Positions 52,839 to 61,093 of a stretch of 64,000 nucleotides of DNA are shown here, in pieces (position 1 is the first letter of the stretch; each line of letters starts with the position of its first letter). The notes under the pieces were generated by a model. That model made no database searches, was not told the origin of the DNA, and worked only from the letters and a program-made list of their open reading frames with translations. The stretch comes from CAVRUF01 sp963716005. GTDB taxonomy: Bacteria; Actinomycetota; Thermoleophilia; Gaiellales; Gaiellaceae. Both the position numbers and the translations under genes were made by a program. The stretch spans positions 744,001 through 808,000 of the forward strand of contig OY970285.1 in assembly GCA_963716005.1 (NCBI GenBank), in the 5' to 3' direction.

Positions 52839-53801
52839 ATGACCGCTCGCTCCAAGATTTCCCTGGCCCTTCTCGCGCTGGTCACGGCGCTCGTGCTCGT
52901 GCCGCTCGCGGCCGCGCATGCCGAGATGTCCCCCGAGGAGGCGCCTGCGGGCGAGGAGACGCGGTTCACGCTGAGCCTCGCGAACGAGCTGCCCGACTCG
53001 GCCTTCACGAAGGTCGTCGTCCAGTTCCCGGAGAGCGTCGTCACGGCGACCTTCGTCCAGGTGCCGGGGTGGACGCGCACCGTGACGACGATCATGCTCG
53101 ACACACCGGTCACCGGTCCCGACGGCGAGACGATCGAGGAACGGATCGACACGGTCACCTGGGAGGGAGGCTCGATCGGCCCGGGCGAGGAGGGCGAGTT
53201 CCCGTTCAGCTTCGTCGTCCCCGAACAGCCGGGCGCGACGATCTTCTTCCCGACGCTTCAGACGTACGACAACGGCGAGACGGTCCGCTGGATCGGCGCG
53301 CCCGGCTCCGAGGAGCCCGCGCCCGGCGTCCTCGTCACCGAGGCGGCCGGCGGCGGCGGTGGCGCCACGACCGAGCCCGAGCCGGTGACGACGACCGTCC
53401 AGACGACCGTCACGACGGAGCCCGAGTCGACGACCGCGGACACGACGGAGACTGCCGCGGCCGAGCCCACCTCGGGCGAGGACGACGGCTCGAGCTGGCC
53501 GCTCTACCTCGGACTGCTGCTGCTTCTAGCCGCGATCGCGGCCCTTGCGTACTGGCTCTACTGGCGCAACCAGGACGACGAGCCGCCCGTCGACGATGGA
53601 GGCGTTCCGGCGGGCGGGCCGCCTCCCATCGATCCGGCGGCTCCGCACGGCAGTTCGTCGATGCCCGGCGGCGGCCAGGCGCCCGAGCCGCCCGGCGAGA
53701 CCGAGGTGATCGACCCAGGCTCGCAGCCGACGCAGCGGATCGATCCGCCGGACGCGCAGGAGACGCAGCGCATCGATCCGGACGACCGGCAGCAGCTCTA
53801 G
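52839..53801 (+). CDS. YcnI-like DUF1775 exported membrane protein
   Basis: 320 residues from ATG 52839, preceded by GAGAGGAGA. The signal peptide ends near AAAHAE, placing a histidine close to the mature N-terminus as in copper-binding YcnI. The DUF1775 domain covers about residues 28-170 (EEAPAGEETRFTLSLANELPDSAFTKVVVQFPE, VPGWTRTV). A Thr/Glu linker, a transmembrane helix at about 224-244 (LYLGLLLLLAAIAALAYWLYW) and a long Pro/Gly/Gln cytoplasmic tail follow. No copper transporter is adjacent, so the metal role is family-based. Confidence 0.85.
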   Translation: MTARSKISLALLALVTALVLVPLAAAHAEMSPEEAPAGEETRFTLSLANELPDSAFTKVVVQFPESVVTATFVQVPGWTRTVTTIMLDTPVTGPDGETIEERIDTVTWEGGSIGPGEEGEFPFSFVVPEQPGATIFFPTLQTYDNGETVRWIGAPGSEEPAPGVLVTEAAGGGGGATTEPEPVTTTVQTTVTTEPESTTADTTETAAAEPTSGEDDGSSWPLYLGLLLLLAAIAALAYWLYWRNQDDEPPVDDGGVPAGGPPPIDPAAPHGSSSMPGGGQAPEPPGETEVIDPGSQPTQRIDPPDAQETQRIDPDDRQQL

Positions 53802-53817
53802 GAAGACTGGCGAACAC

Positions 53818-53849
53818 GCCTCCCACCGGGGCGCTGGACGGTGGGAGGC
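53818..53849 (+). terminator. Hairpin after the YcnI-like gene
   Basis: GCCTCCCACCG (53818-53828) and CGGTGGGAGGC (53839-53849) form a perfect 11-bp stem with a 10-base loop, 17 bases after the stop codon. No T tract follows, as is usual in high-GC Actinobacteria. The gap 53802-53932 holds nothing else except the next promoter. Confidence 0.75.
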
Positions 53850-53919
53850 ACGGTGACGCGGTATCGCGTCTGCCCGAACGCGGATGCGTGCCCCGGGCTC
53901 CGCGGTCCGGGCCGCGCCG

Positions 53920-53925
53920 TAGCCT
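53920..53925 (+). promoter_or_regulatory. -10 hexamer TAGCCT, leaderless promoter
   Basis: TAGCCT lies seven bases before GTG 53933, without a ribosome-binding site. Confidence 0.5.
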
Positions 53926-53932
53926 TGTCCGC

Positions 53933-54346
53933 GTGACGGGCTACGTGGAGAAGTGCCTGCGCTGCGGCGCCGCGATGGACTGGCGCCACCAGACGTGGCA
54001 GTGCCCGCGCTGCCGGTTCAAGCTCGGCTGCTGCGAGGGCCAGACCGGCGAGCCGTCAGCGTGCGGCGCGGAGAAGATTTCCGCGTCCCGACGCAGATTC
54101 GGCACGGTCCGTGACAGTTCCGCGCGCCTTCTCGCGGTAGCCTCGAAGGCGGGTGGCGGGTGGTTCTTCCCCTCCCAGGGTGGGGCGCGCGCGTCACTAA
54201 GGACGGGGCTTGCGCGCTGCATGGCCGCGAGACCTACTCGACCCAATCCTGGGTCACGAACGCCCAGAACGCGAGCCCCGCATACGGGCCGTATCGGCGG
54301 AACCGCCGCTCGATCGTCGCGTCCTTCTTCGCGCGTCCGCCGGTGA
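53933..54346 (+). CDS. Small zinc-ribbon protein, 3' end reads through a repeat
   Basis: From GTG 53933 the first 45 residues (VEKCLRCGAAMDWRHQTWQCPRCRFKLGCCEG) form a zinc ribbon with CxxC...CxxC plus CC, typical of a tiny stand-alone protein. The frame does not stop there. It continues through dispersed repeat copy C and ends at 54346, overlapping the DNA glycosylase gene antisense. The sequence after about residue 50 is therefore probably not native; a stop codon may have been lost, or a base is wrong. Only the first 50 codons are well supported. Confidence 0.5.
   Translation: MTGYVEKCLRCGAAMDWRHQTWQCPRCRFKLGCCEGQTGEPSACGAEKISASRRRFGTVRDSSARLLAVASKAGGGWFFPSQGGARASLRTGLARCMAARPTRPNPGSRTPRTRAPHTGRIGGTAARSSRPSSRVRR
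54097..54193 (+). repeat. Dispersed gene-end element, copy C
   Basis: TCGGCACGG at the start, CGCGCGCCTTCTCGCGG, TAGCCT (54138-54143), TCGAAGGCGGGTGGCGGGTGG, and the hairpin CCCCTCCCAGGGTGGGG followed by CGCGCGCG. From TCGAAGG onward it is almost identical to copy D. It lies at the end of the zinc-ribbon gene and before the convergent glycosylase gene. Confidence 0.75.
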
Positions 54347-55127
54347 GCCGCGCGTACGTCGGCCGCGTCCACGAGTCGAGCACGAGGCGGTGGTAGCGCC
54401 CGAGAAGCATCATCACGTGCGCCGCCGCGTACGGCCCGACGCCGGGCAGCGCGAGCAGCCGCGCCTCGGTTTCCTCGTCGGAGATGTCCTCGCTCGCCAG
54501 GATCTCGAGGTCGAGCTCGCCGCCCGCAACTGACTCCGCCAGCGACTGGAGGTAGGCGCCGCGGTAGCCGGCGCGCACCGTGTCCGTGTAGAAGCCGAGG
54601 TCGGCCGCGGCCATGGCCGCCGGGGTGGGGAAGGCGCGGCCGTACGGTCCGTCGGCGGGCGCGCCCGCGGCCGGCTCGCCGAGGTTCGCGACCAGGGCGT
54701 TCACCATCCGCACCGTCGCCGACCAGGTGCAGTTCGTCGTGCAGATCGTCTTCACGACCTCCTCGAAGACCGTCGGGTTGCGAATGAGCCGCCCGGCGCC
54801 CTTCGTCACCCACGCCAGGTCGGTGTCCTTCGCCGCGACCGCGTAGAACGGGGAGAGATCCTCGTCCAGCCGCAGCACGTGGCGCACGACCGCCTGGATC
54901 CGCTTCTGCTCGGCGGCGGACGGCTTGCGGCCCGCCACCTCGATTGCGGCGTAGCCGGGTTTGCCGGCGGAGATCCGCACGGTCCTCGGCCGGGGAGCAC
55001 CGGGGAGCGTCACCTCGAGCGCGCGGGCGTCGTCGTCGATCCGCATCGGCGGCAGATCGACCAGGCCGTGCGACTGGATCGAGCGCCAGAGGTCGACCGA
55101 CTCGCCGCCCGCCCCGACGAGCTTCAC
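54234..55127 (-). CDS. HhH-GPD DNA glycosylase (AlkA/OGG-like)
   Basis: 297 residues from GTG 55127. A beta N-terminal domain is followed by the helical glycosylase core: NPTVFEEVVKTICTTNCTWSATVRMVNAL, the helix-hairpin-helix LLALPGVGPYAAAHVMMLLG, and the catalytic aspartate in RLVLDSW. This suits a 3-methyladenine or oxidised-base glycosylase of base-excision repair. It overlaps the DUF192 gene (GTGA) and ends the operon ECF sigma-ogt-DUF192-glycosylase. Confidence 0.85.
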   Translation of the reverse strand: MKLVGAGGESVDLWRSIQSHGLVDLPPMRIDDDARALEVTLPGAPRPRTVRISAGKPGYAAIEVAGRKPSAAEQKRIQAVVRHVLRLDEDLSPFYAVAAKDTDLAWVTKGAGRLIRNPTVFEEVVKTICTTNCTWSATVRMVNALVANLGEPAAGAPADGPYGRAFPTPAAMAAADLGFYTDTVRAGYRGAYLQSLAESVAGGELDLEILASEDISDEETEARLLALPGVGPYAAAHVMMLLGRYHRLVLDSWTRPTYARLTGGRAKKDATIERRFRRYGPYAGLAFWAFVTQDWVE

Positions 55128-55618
55128 GGCGTCTCGAGCTCCATCGTGTCGCCGACCTCGACGCCCCAGTCGGCGAACGCGCCCTGGTTCACCTCGAGCG
55201 CGGTCGTGAACGAGCCGAGGGGGTAGACCTCGCACGGATCGGCCTCGCAGGGCTCCATGTCCACGATCTTCGTGATGCGTCCGTCCGCGTCCGCGACCGC
55301 GACCGAGAGCGGGATGAGCGTGTCCTTCATCCAGAAGCTGACCTCGGTCACCTCGCTCGGAAAGACGAAGTACATGCCGGAGTTCTCCGGGAGCGACTCG
55401 CGGTTCATGAGCCCTTGCGCGTGCTGCTCCGGTGTCGACGCGATCTCGACGTCGACCGGCACCTCGGAGTCCCGGGTTGTGATCGTGACCGTGCCTGCAG
55501 GGAACTCCGAGTCCGCGCCGGTGACTGGCACCGCCCCGGAGTCTCCGGCCGACTCGCCGCACCCGGCGAGGGTGACCGCGACGAAGAGGGCGAGCGCGAA
55601 CGTCCGCATCGCCAACAT
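55124..55618 (-). CDS. DUF192 lipoprotein
   Basis: 164 residues. Lipobox VTLAGC near residue 20, a short linker, and a DUF192 domain: VEIASTPEQHAQGLMNRESLPENSGMYFVF, then SFWMKDTLIPLSV and DMEPCEADPCEVYPLGS. DUF192 proteins have no settled function. It is a membrane-attached outer-face protein in a DNA-repair operon, probably by co-expression only. Start at residue 1 or residue 4 (both ATG). Confidence 0.85.
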   Translation of the reverse strand: MLAMRTFALALFVAVTLAGCGESAGDSGAVPVTGADSEFPAGTVTITTRDSEVPVDVEIASTPEQHAQGLMNRESLPENSGMYFVFPSEVTEVSFWMKDTLIPLSVAVADADGRITKIVDMEPCEADPCEVYPLGSFTTALEVNQGAFADWGVEVGDTMELETP

Positions 55619-55628
55619 CGTCGCAGTC

Positions 55629-56204
55629 CTAGAGGAGGCTGTGGGGGAGAGCGCCCTCGAGCTCGAGGAGCACGATCTTGCGGTCGAGCCCGCCGGCGTA
55701 GCCGGTCAGCTCGCCGTGCGCGCCGACGATGCGATGGCAGGGGAGGACGATCGGGATCGGGTTGCGGTTCATCGCGCCGCCGATCGCGCGGGCCGACTTC
55801 GGCTTGCCGACCTTGACCGCGAGCGAGCCATACGTCGCGGTCTCCCCGTACGGGACGAGCGCCAGCTCACGGAGCACCTGGCGGTGGAAGTCCGTCACGG
55901 CGGTAAGGTCGACCTCGAGGTCGAACTTGCGGCGCCGGCCCTCGAAGTAGTCGTCCAGCTCGCGCCGCGTTTCGTCGAGCGGCTTCGGCGAACGGAGCAC
56001 TCGGGTGCCGTGGCGGCGGGCGAGCTCGTCGAGCGCCCGGTCGGGCTCCGGGTCGAACGAGATCCGGCAGAGGCCGCGATCGGTCGACGCGAGGAGCAGC
56101 GTCCCGACCGGCGAGTCGGTCAGGTCGTAGGCGACGTCGAGGAGCCCTTCGTCGGCCGCGGCCGCACGGAAGCGTGCGTCGAGATCGTTGGGAAGCGTGG
56201 TCAT
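55629..56204 (-). CDS. ogt: Methylated-DNA-protein cysteine methyltransferase
   Basis: 191 residues. Suicide repair protein that removes methyl groups from O6-methylguanine. The acceptor motif is IVLPCHRIVG with the active cysteine. The DNA-binding helix part DFHRQVLRELALVPYGETATYGSLA and ARAIGGAMNRNPIPI precede it, and YAGGLDRKIVLLELE follows. The N-terminal domain is present (SPVGTLLLASTDRGLCRISF). The ATG overlaps the stop of the ECF sigma gene. Confidence 0.95.
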   Translation of the reverse strand: MTTLPNDLDARFRAAAADEGLLDVAYDLTDSPVGTLLLASTDRGLCRISFDPEPDRALDELARRHGTRVLRSPKPLDETRRELDDYFEGRRRKFDLEVDLTAVTDFHRQVLRELALVPYGETATYGSLAVKVGKPKSARAIGGAMNRNPIPIVLPCHRIVGAHGELTGYAGGLDRKIVLLELEGALPHSLL

Positions 56205-56671
56205 GAGACCCCCTCTCTGCGCAGGCGGCGGATCCCCGACGAGGCGGCCTGGCGGGCTGCGTCCTCGGACGAGTCGAGTGCCTGCGCGATGTCTGCGTAG
56301 CTCAGGTCGTAGCCGTAGCGGAGCACCACCGCCGCCCGTTCCGTGGACGGAAGCCGGTCCGCGAGGTGCTCGATCTCCGCGTAGGCGGGGCGCGCGTCGT
56401 CCGACGGAAGCTCCGGGGGCTCGACCGGAACGGGCGCCTCGCGGCGCCGCTCGTCGAGCACTACCCGGGTGGCGATCGTGAACGCCCACGCGCGCAGATG
56501 CTCGGCATGGCGGAGCTTCCCGTAGCCGCGCAGCGCGCGGAGGAACGTCTCCTGGAACGCGTCCTCGGCCGACTGTCGGCCGACGACGCGCACGAGGTAG
56601 CGGTAGATCTCCTCGCGGTGCGCGTCGTAGAAGCGCTCGAACGGTGGTGCGCTCGCCATTCCTTGCATCAT
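56201..56671 (-). CDS. ECF-type RNA polymerase sigma factor
   Basis: About 156 residues. Region 2: FERFYDAHREEIYRYLVRVVGRQSAEDAFQETFLRALRGYGKLRH with LRAWAFTIATRVVLDERRR. Region 4: LPSTERAAVVLRYGYDLSYADIAQALDSSEDAARQAASSGIRRLRRE. ATGs at 56671, 56668 and 56659 are all possible starts. No anti-sigma factor gene is adjacent. Overlap with ogt suggests that this factor and the repair genes are produced together, perhaps as an alkylation- or stress-inducible unit (inference). Confidence 0.9.
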   Translation of the reverse strand: MMQGMASAPPFERFYDAHREEIYRYLVRVVGRQSAEDAFQETFLRALRGYGKLRHAEHLRAWAFTIATRVVLDERRREAPVPVEPPELPSDDARPAYAEIEHLADRLPSTERAAVVLRYGYDLSYADIAQALDSSEDAARQAASSGIRRLRREGVS

Positions 56672-56714
56672 CGAGTGAAACGCGAGAACGCGCAGCCGTG
56701 TGAGACTCTCGCGA

Positions 56715-57504
56715 ATGAAGGTTGCGGTCGTCGGCCACGTCGAATGGATCGATTTCGTTCCAGTCGAGCGCGTGCCCGCTCCTGGCGCGATCGCCGTAGT
56801 GCCCGAGTCCTGGGGGCAGGCCGCGGGCGGGGGAGGCGTCGCGTCCGTCGTCCTCGCGTGGCTGGCCGGCTCGTGCTCGTTCCTGACCGCGCTCGGCGAG
56901 GACTCGTTCGGACGAGCCTCCGTGGCCGCGCTCGAGGAGCAAGGCGTCACGATGGACGTCGCCTGGCGCAATGCGCCTCAGCGCCGCGGGTTCTGTTACC
57001 TCGACGCCGAGGGCGAACGGACGATCACCGTGCTCGCGGAGAAGCTGCGCCCGCGCCGCGACGAGCCGCTTGCCTGGGAGGAGCTCGCCGAGCTTCGACG
57101 CCGTGTACTTCACCGGCGGCGACGCGGATGCGCTGCGAGCGGCGCGCGCGGCCCGCGTGTTGGTCGCAACCGCGAGAGAGCTGCCGACGATCCGCGAGGC
57201 CGGGGTGGAGCTCGATGCGCTCGTCCACAGCGCGAACGATCCCGGCGAGGCCTACGACGGCGCCCTCGGTCCGCCGCCCCGGCTAGTCGTCTCCACGGAA
57301 GGCGTTGCGGGCGGACGACTCGAGCCAGGTGGGCGCTACGAGGCCACGCCGCTGCCGGGTCCGCTGGCTGATTCCTACGGCGCCGGCGACGCCTTCGCCG
57401 CCGGTCTCACGTTCGCGCTCGGCGAGGGCCGCTCACCCGCCGATGCCGCCGCATTCGCGGCCACGGTCGCCGCCGAGCAGCTCACCCGCCGCGGCGCCTA
57501 CTAG
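56715..57504 (+). CDS. PfkB-family carbohydrate kinase (one frame break)
   Basis: Ribokinase-like sugar kinase of about 262 residues. The start at ATG 56715 reads KVAVVGHVEWIDFVPVERVPAPG, with GQAAGGGGVASVVLAWLAG and FLTALGEDSFG. An extra C at about 57091 shifts the frame, and the rest reads FDAVYFTGGDADALRAAR, LVVSTEGVAGG and the catalytic DSYGAGDAFAAGLTFAL. Substrate not deducible. Divergent from the ECF sigma gene with a 43-base gap. Confidence 0.87.
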
Positions 57505-57533
57505 CCACCGCGATATCACGCGCAGCGCCCAAG

Positions 57534-57588
57534 TGGGAATTCCTGTTGCGTTGTGGCCCGTAGTGGGGTAATGTGGGGTGAAGTGGAG
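57534..57588 (+). promoter_or_regulatory. MraZ operator: 10-bp phased TGGGG-type repeats over the promoter
   Basis: TGGGG at 57564 and 57574 and TGGAG at 57584 are three direct repeats with 5-base spacers, as in MraZ operators of other bacteria. The same 10-bp phase continues upstream as TGGCC (57554), weak TGTTG (57544) and TGGGA (57534). A promoter with TTGCGT (57546-57551), 17 bases and TAATGT (57569-57574) lies inside the array, so a bound MraZ ring would block RNA polymerase. Confidence 0.82.
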
Positions 57589-57607
57589 GACGAGCGAAAG
57601 TGATGAA

Positions 57608-58042
57608 ATGCTCCTCGGCGCCTACGAACACTCTCTCGACGACAAGAACCGCGTCACCCTTCCCGCCAAGTTCCGCCAGGCGTTCGCCAAGGGCGTGTTC
57701 GTGTCGAAGGGACTCGATCCCTGCCTCGCCGTCTATCCGCCCGAGGGCTGGAAGGCGCTCGTCGACGGCCGAATGGCGGGTCTCGACCCGTTCAGCGGTG
57801 AGGCTCGCCGGATGAGCCGCTTCGTCTACGCGAGCACGAGCGAGGCGGTGCCGGACAAGCAGGGCCGCATCTCGCTGCCCGCGACGCTGCTCGCGCATGC
57901 GGGCCTGAAGCGGGAGGTCATCGTCGTGGGTGTCCGTGATCACCTCGAGCTCTGGGAGCCGAAGGCCTGGCAGAAGGAGCTCGACGACGTCGGAAGGAGC
58001 GCGGGTGATGTTGCAGAGCGCCTCGCAGGCTCAACGAGCTGA
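57608..58042 (+). CDS. mraZ: Transcriptional regulator MraZ
   Basis: 144 residues from ATG 57608. The frame is open back to GTG 57578, but LLGAYEHSLDDKNRVTLPAKFRQAF is the normal N-terminus of the family. Two AbrB-like halves are seen, the second with SEAVPDKQGRISLPATLLAHAGL. MraZ forms a ring that binds phased direct repeats upstream of its own operon. Such repeats are present here. GGAGGA lies 17 bases upstream, a rather long spacing. First gene of the division and cell-wall cluster. Confidence 0.95.
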   Translation: MLLGAYEHSLDDKNRVTLPAKFRQAFAKGVFVSKGLDPCLAVYPPEGWKALVDGRMAGLDPFSGEARRMSRFVYASTSEAVPDKQGRISLPATLLAHAGLKREVIVVGVRDHLELWEPKAWQKELDDVGRSAGDVAERLAGSTS

Positions 58043-58973
58043 CCACGTTCCCGTCCTGGCCGACGAGGTTCGCGAGCTCCTCGCGGTCAAGGAGGGCGAA
58101 ACCGTCATCGACGCCACCTTCGGCGCGGGCGGCCACGCGCGCCTGCTCGCCGGCGACCTCGGCGCCAAGGGCCGCTTCATCGCCATCGACCGCGATCCCG
58201 GCGCGCGAACCTATTTCGACCGCTTCCAGCAGGGAACGCCCGTGCAGTCGCGCCTCCTGCGCGGCGACTTCTCGGTCGTCCTCGGCCAGCTGGCGCAAAA
58301 CGGCGTGCGCGCCGACGCGATCCTCCTCGACCTCGGGGTCTCGAGCATGCAGATCGACCGGCCCGACCGCGGCTTCTCCTACGCCGTGGACGCGCCGCTC
58401 GACATGCGCATGGATCCCTCGGAGCCGCGTTCCGCCGCCGAGCTCGTGAACGAGGCGTCAGAGCGTGAGCTCTCCGACATCTTCCGCAAGTACGGCGAGG
58501 AGCGGTTCTCCCGCCAGATCGCCCGCGCGATCGTCCGGCGCCGCGAAGAGCAGCCGTTCGAGCGCACCCTCGATCTCGTCGAGGTCGTGCGCGCCGCCAT
58601 CCCCGCGCCCCGCCGCTTCGGCGACGGGCATCCCGCCAAGCGCGTGTTCCAGGCACTCCGCATCGCCGTGAACGACGAGCTCGACTCGCTCGCCCGCGCG
58701 CTCCCCGAGGCCGTCTCGGTGCTGCGTCCCGGCGGGCGGATCGCCGTGATCAGCTTCCACTCGCTCGAAGACCGGATCGTGAAGCGCTTCCTCGCCGCCG
58801 AGGCCCGTGGCTGCGTGTGTCCGCCGGACTTCCCCGTCTGCGCGTGCGGCAAGGAGCCGAACGTTCGCCTGCTCGCCCGCAAGGCCGTTCGGCCGTCCCC
58901 CGCCGAGATCGCCGCCAACCCGCGCTCCGCCTCCGCGCGGCTGCGGGCCGCCCAGAAGACCGGGGAGGAGTGA
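58008..58973 (+). CDS. rsmH: 16S rRNA (cytosine-1402-N4)-methyltransferase
   Basis: 321 residues from ATG 58008, which has GGAAGGAG at a good distance. It overlaps mraZ by 35 bases. Seen: HVPVLADEVRELL, the SAM loop DATFGAGGHARLL, DLGVSSMQIDRPDRGFSY, MRMDPSEP, HPAKRVFQALRIAVNDEL and GGRIAVISFHSLEDRIVK, and a C-terminal Cys cluster (GCVCPPDFPVCACGK). It methylates the decoding centre of 16S rRNA. Confidence 0.96.
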   Translation: MLQSASQAQRADHVPVLADEVRELLAVKEGETVIDATFGAGGHARLLAGDLGAKGRFIAIDRDPGARTYFDRFQQGTPVQSRLLRGDFSVVLGQLAQNGVRADAILLDLGVSSMQIDRPDRGFSYAVDAPLDMRMDPSEPRSAAELVNEASERELSDIFRKYGEERFSRQIARAIVRRREEQPFERTLDLVEVVRAAIPAPRRFGDGHPAKRVFQALRIAVNDELDSLARALPEAVSVLRPGGRIAVISFHSLEDRIVKRFLAAEARGCVCPPDFPVCACGKEPNVRLLARKAVRPSPAEIAANPRSASARLRAAQKTGEE

Positions 58974-58974
58974 C

Positions 58975-59364
58975 ATGGCCGCCACCGCTCCAGCCCATGC
59001 TCCCGCGCGACCGCAACGAGCGCCGCGCACCCAGCCCGCACCGAGGCGAGCTCCCGCCACTCGCACTCGGGCCCGCACCCGCCCGGCCGCGCGCCCCCGC
59101 GTGGCCGGCGGCGTGCTGTGGATCGTCATCGTCGCCGTCCTGCTCGCCGGGGTCGTGGCCGTGAACGTCGCCGCGCTCCAGCTGAACGTCGAGTCGCAGC
59201 GGCTCGACGAGCGCCGTGACAAGGCGCTCGCCGCGAACGCCGCCGCCCAGTCGGAGCTGTCGAGCCTCGGTGCAGCGTCTCGCATCGACGCCGCCGCCAG
59301 GGCGATGGGGCTCGTGCAGGCGTCCGAGACGAGCTACGTGCGGCCGCGGCGCAAGGGCCGGTGA
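58975..59364 (+). CDS. ftsL: FtsL-like cell-division membrane protein
   Basis: 129 residues from ATG 58975, one base after the rsmH stop. A Pro/Ala/Arg-rich cytoplasmic part of about 42 residues, one membrane helix (VLWIVIVAVLLAGVVAVNVAAL) and a short external coiled coil (LQLNVESQRLDERRDKALAANAAAQSEL) ending in IDAAARAMGLVQ. This is the FtsL/septum-formation-initiator plan. Position between rsmH and ftsI supports FtsL. It would bridge FtsB/FtsQ and the septal synthase. Confidence 0.85.
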   Translation: MAATAPAHAPARPQRAPRTQPAPRRAPATRTRARTRPAARPRVAGGVLWIVIVAVLLAGVVAVNVAALQLNVESQRLDERRDKALAANAAAQSELSSLGAASRIDAAARAMGLVQASETSYVRPRRKGR

Positions 59365-61049
59365 GCCAGAAGACGGTCAACCGGCGCGTCCGGCTGCTCG
59401 TCGGCATCTTCACGCTGGCGTTCGCGGTCGTCCTCGCCCGCGCGGGCTGGATCGAAGCCGTCCGCGGGCCCTCGCTCTCGAAGCTCGCGGCGAACCAGCA
59501 CCGAGAGGAAGTCACCGTTCCCGCGCGCCGCGGGACGATCTACGACCGCACGGGCGTCGAGATCGCGATCGGGGAGCGCGCGATGACCGTCTACGCGAAC
59601 CCGAAGCAGATCCTCGACCCGCGCGCCGTCGCGATCGCCGCCGGCCGCGCGCTCGGCGTGAAGCCGGAGAAGCTCTACGAACAGCTGCAGGACAAGAAGC
59701 TCGGCTTCGTCTACCTCGCCCGCAAGGCCGATCCGGACAAGGTCGAGGCCCTCATGAAGCAGGAGCTCGTCGGCGTCGGCTCCTATCCGGAGGAGCGGCG
59801 CACGTATCCGCTCGGCAACGTCGCCTCCGAGGTGGCCGGCTACGCGGGGCTCGACAACAAGGGCCTCGCCGGGCTCGAGCTGACGCTCGACAAGCAGCTG
59901 CGCGGCAGCGACGGCGAGAAGACGGTCGTGCGCGATCCGCTCGGGCACGCGCTGAACGTGATCGACGAGACGAAGGCGGTGGACGGCAGCGACGTCTACC
60001 TGACGATCGACAACACGCTCCAGCGCAAGGTGGAGCAGGTGCTCGAGGCGACGCGGGCGCGCTGGGACGCCAAGGCCGCGACCGCGGTGATCCTCGATCC
60101 GCACACGGGCGGCGTGCTCGCGATGGGCGTCGTGCCGGGCTTCGACGCGAACAGGTATCCGCTCGTGTCGAAGGACAAACAGCGAAACCGCGCGGTCACC
60201 GACACGTACGAGCCGGGCTCCACGTTCAAGGTCGTGACGCTCGCCGGCGTGCTCGAGACCGGCACGGTGACGCCCAAGACGAGCTTCGTGCTCCCGTACT
60301 CGATCGAGGTCGCCGACCGGGTCATTCACGACGCGGTCTATCGCGGCACGCAGCGGATGACCGTGGCGGAGATCCTCTCCAAGTCGTCGAACGTCGGCAC
60401 GATCACGCTCGCGCTCGGCCTCGGCCGCGAGCGGCTGAGCAACTGGATCGCGAAGTTCGGGTTCGGCAGGCCGACCGGGATCGACTACCCGGGCGAGAGC
60501 GGTGGCATCGTGCTCCCGCCGGAGAACTGGTCGGGCTCGACGATCGGGAACGTGCCGATCGGCCAGGGCATCGCCGTGACGCCGCTCCAGATGGCGCGCA
60601 TCTACGGCGCGCTCGCGAACAACGGCGTCGCCATCCAGCCGCACATCGTCGACCGCATCGGCAACGAGGACTCCCGGCGCGCCAAGCGGCAGCGGCTCAT
60701 GTCGAAGCAGACCGCGCGCCAGATTCGCTCGATGCTGAAGAACGTCGTCTCGGACGGCTCCGGCATCGAGGCGCAGATTCCCGGCTACGTGGTCGCGGGG
60801 AAGACCGGCACCGCGGCCAAGCCGGATCCCGTGCTCGGCGGCTACTCGACCACGAAGTACGTCGCATCGTTCGTCGGCTTCGCGCCCGCGGCCAACCCGC
60901 GCTTCGTCGTCCTCGTCACCGTGGACGAGCCGAAGGGCGTCATCTGGGGCGGCACGATCGCCGCGCCGGCGTTCCGCGACATCGCGCAGTTCGCGCTCCA
61001 GTACCTCGAGGTTCCGCCGGACAAGCCGGGTGAGGTAGCGACCCAGTAG
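59361..61049 (+). CDS. ftsI: Septal penicillin-binding protein, FtsI/PBP2 type
   Basis: 562 residues from GTG 59361. One N-terminal membrane helix, the dimerisation/pedestal domain with PARRGTIYDRTGVEIAIG, and a transpeptidase domain with the serine of GSTFK (S287), SKSSN, and KTGTAAK. No C-terminal PASTA repeats. It cross-links septal peptidoglycan outside the membrane. It overlaps ftsL by four bases and sits in the usual dcw order before murE. Confidence 0.95.
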   Translation: MSQKTVNRRVRLLVGIFTLAFAVVLARAGWIEAVRGPSLSKLAANQHREEVTVPARRGTIYDRTGVEIAIGERAMTVYANPKQILDPRAVAIAAGRALGVKPEKLYEQLQDKKLGFVYLARKADPDKVEALMKQELVGVGSYPEERRTYPLGNVASEVAGYAGLDNKGLAGLELTLDKQLRGSDGEKTVVRDPLGHALNVIDETKAVDGSDVYLTIDNTLQRKVEQVLEATRARWDAKAATAVILDPHTGGVLAMGVVPGFDANRYPLVSKDKQRNRAVTDTYEPGSTFKVVTLAGVLETGTVTPKTSFVLPYSIEVADRVIHDAVYRGTQRMTVAEILSKSSNVGTITLALGLGRERLSNWIAKFGFGRPTGIDYPGESGGIVLPPENWSGSTIGNVPIGQGIAVTPLQMARIYGALANNGVAIQPHIVDRIGNEDSRRAKRQRLMSKQTARQIRSMLKNVVSDGSGIEAQIPGYVVAGKTGTAAKPDPVLGGYSTTKYVASFVGFAPAANPRFVVLVTVDEPKGVIWGGTIAAPAFRDIAQFALQYLEVPPDKPGEVATQ

Positions 61050-61093
61050 CGGCAAGGCCCGCCGCTAGGATCGCGGGCATCGATCTCGAGGTC

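Noticed and set aside
57578..57607. mraZ start at GTG 57578
   Set aside because: It lies inside the phased operator repeats and adds residues absent from the family; ATG 57608 gives the standard N-terminus.
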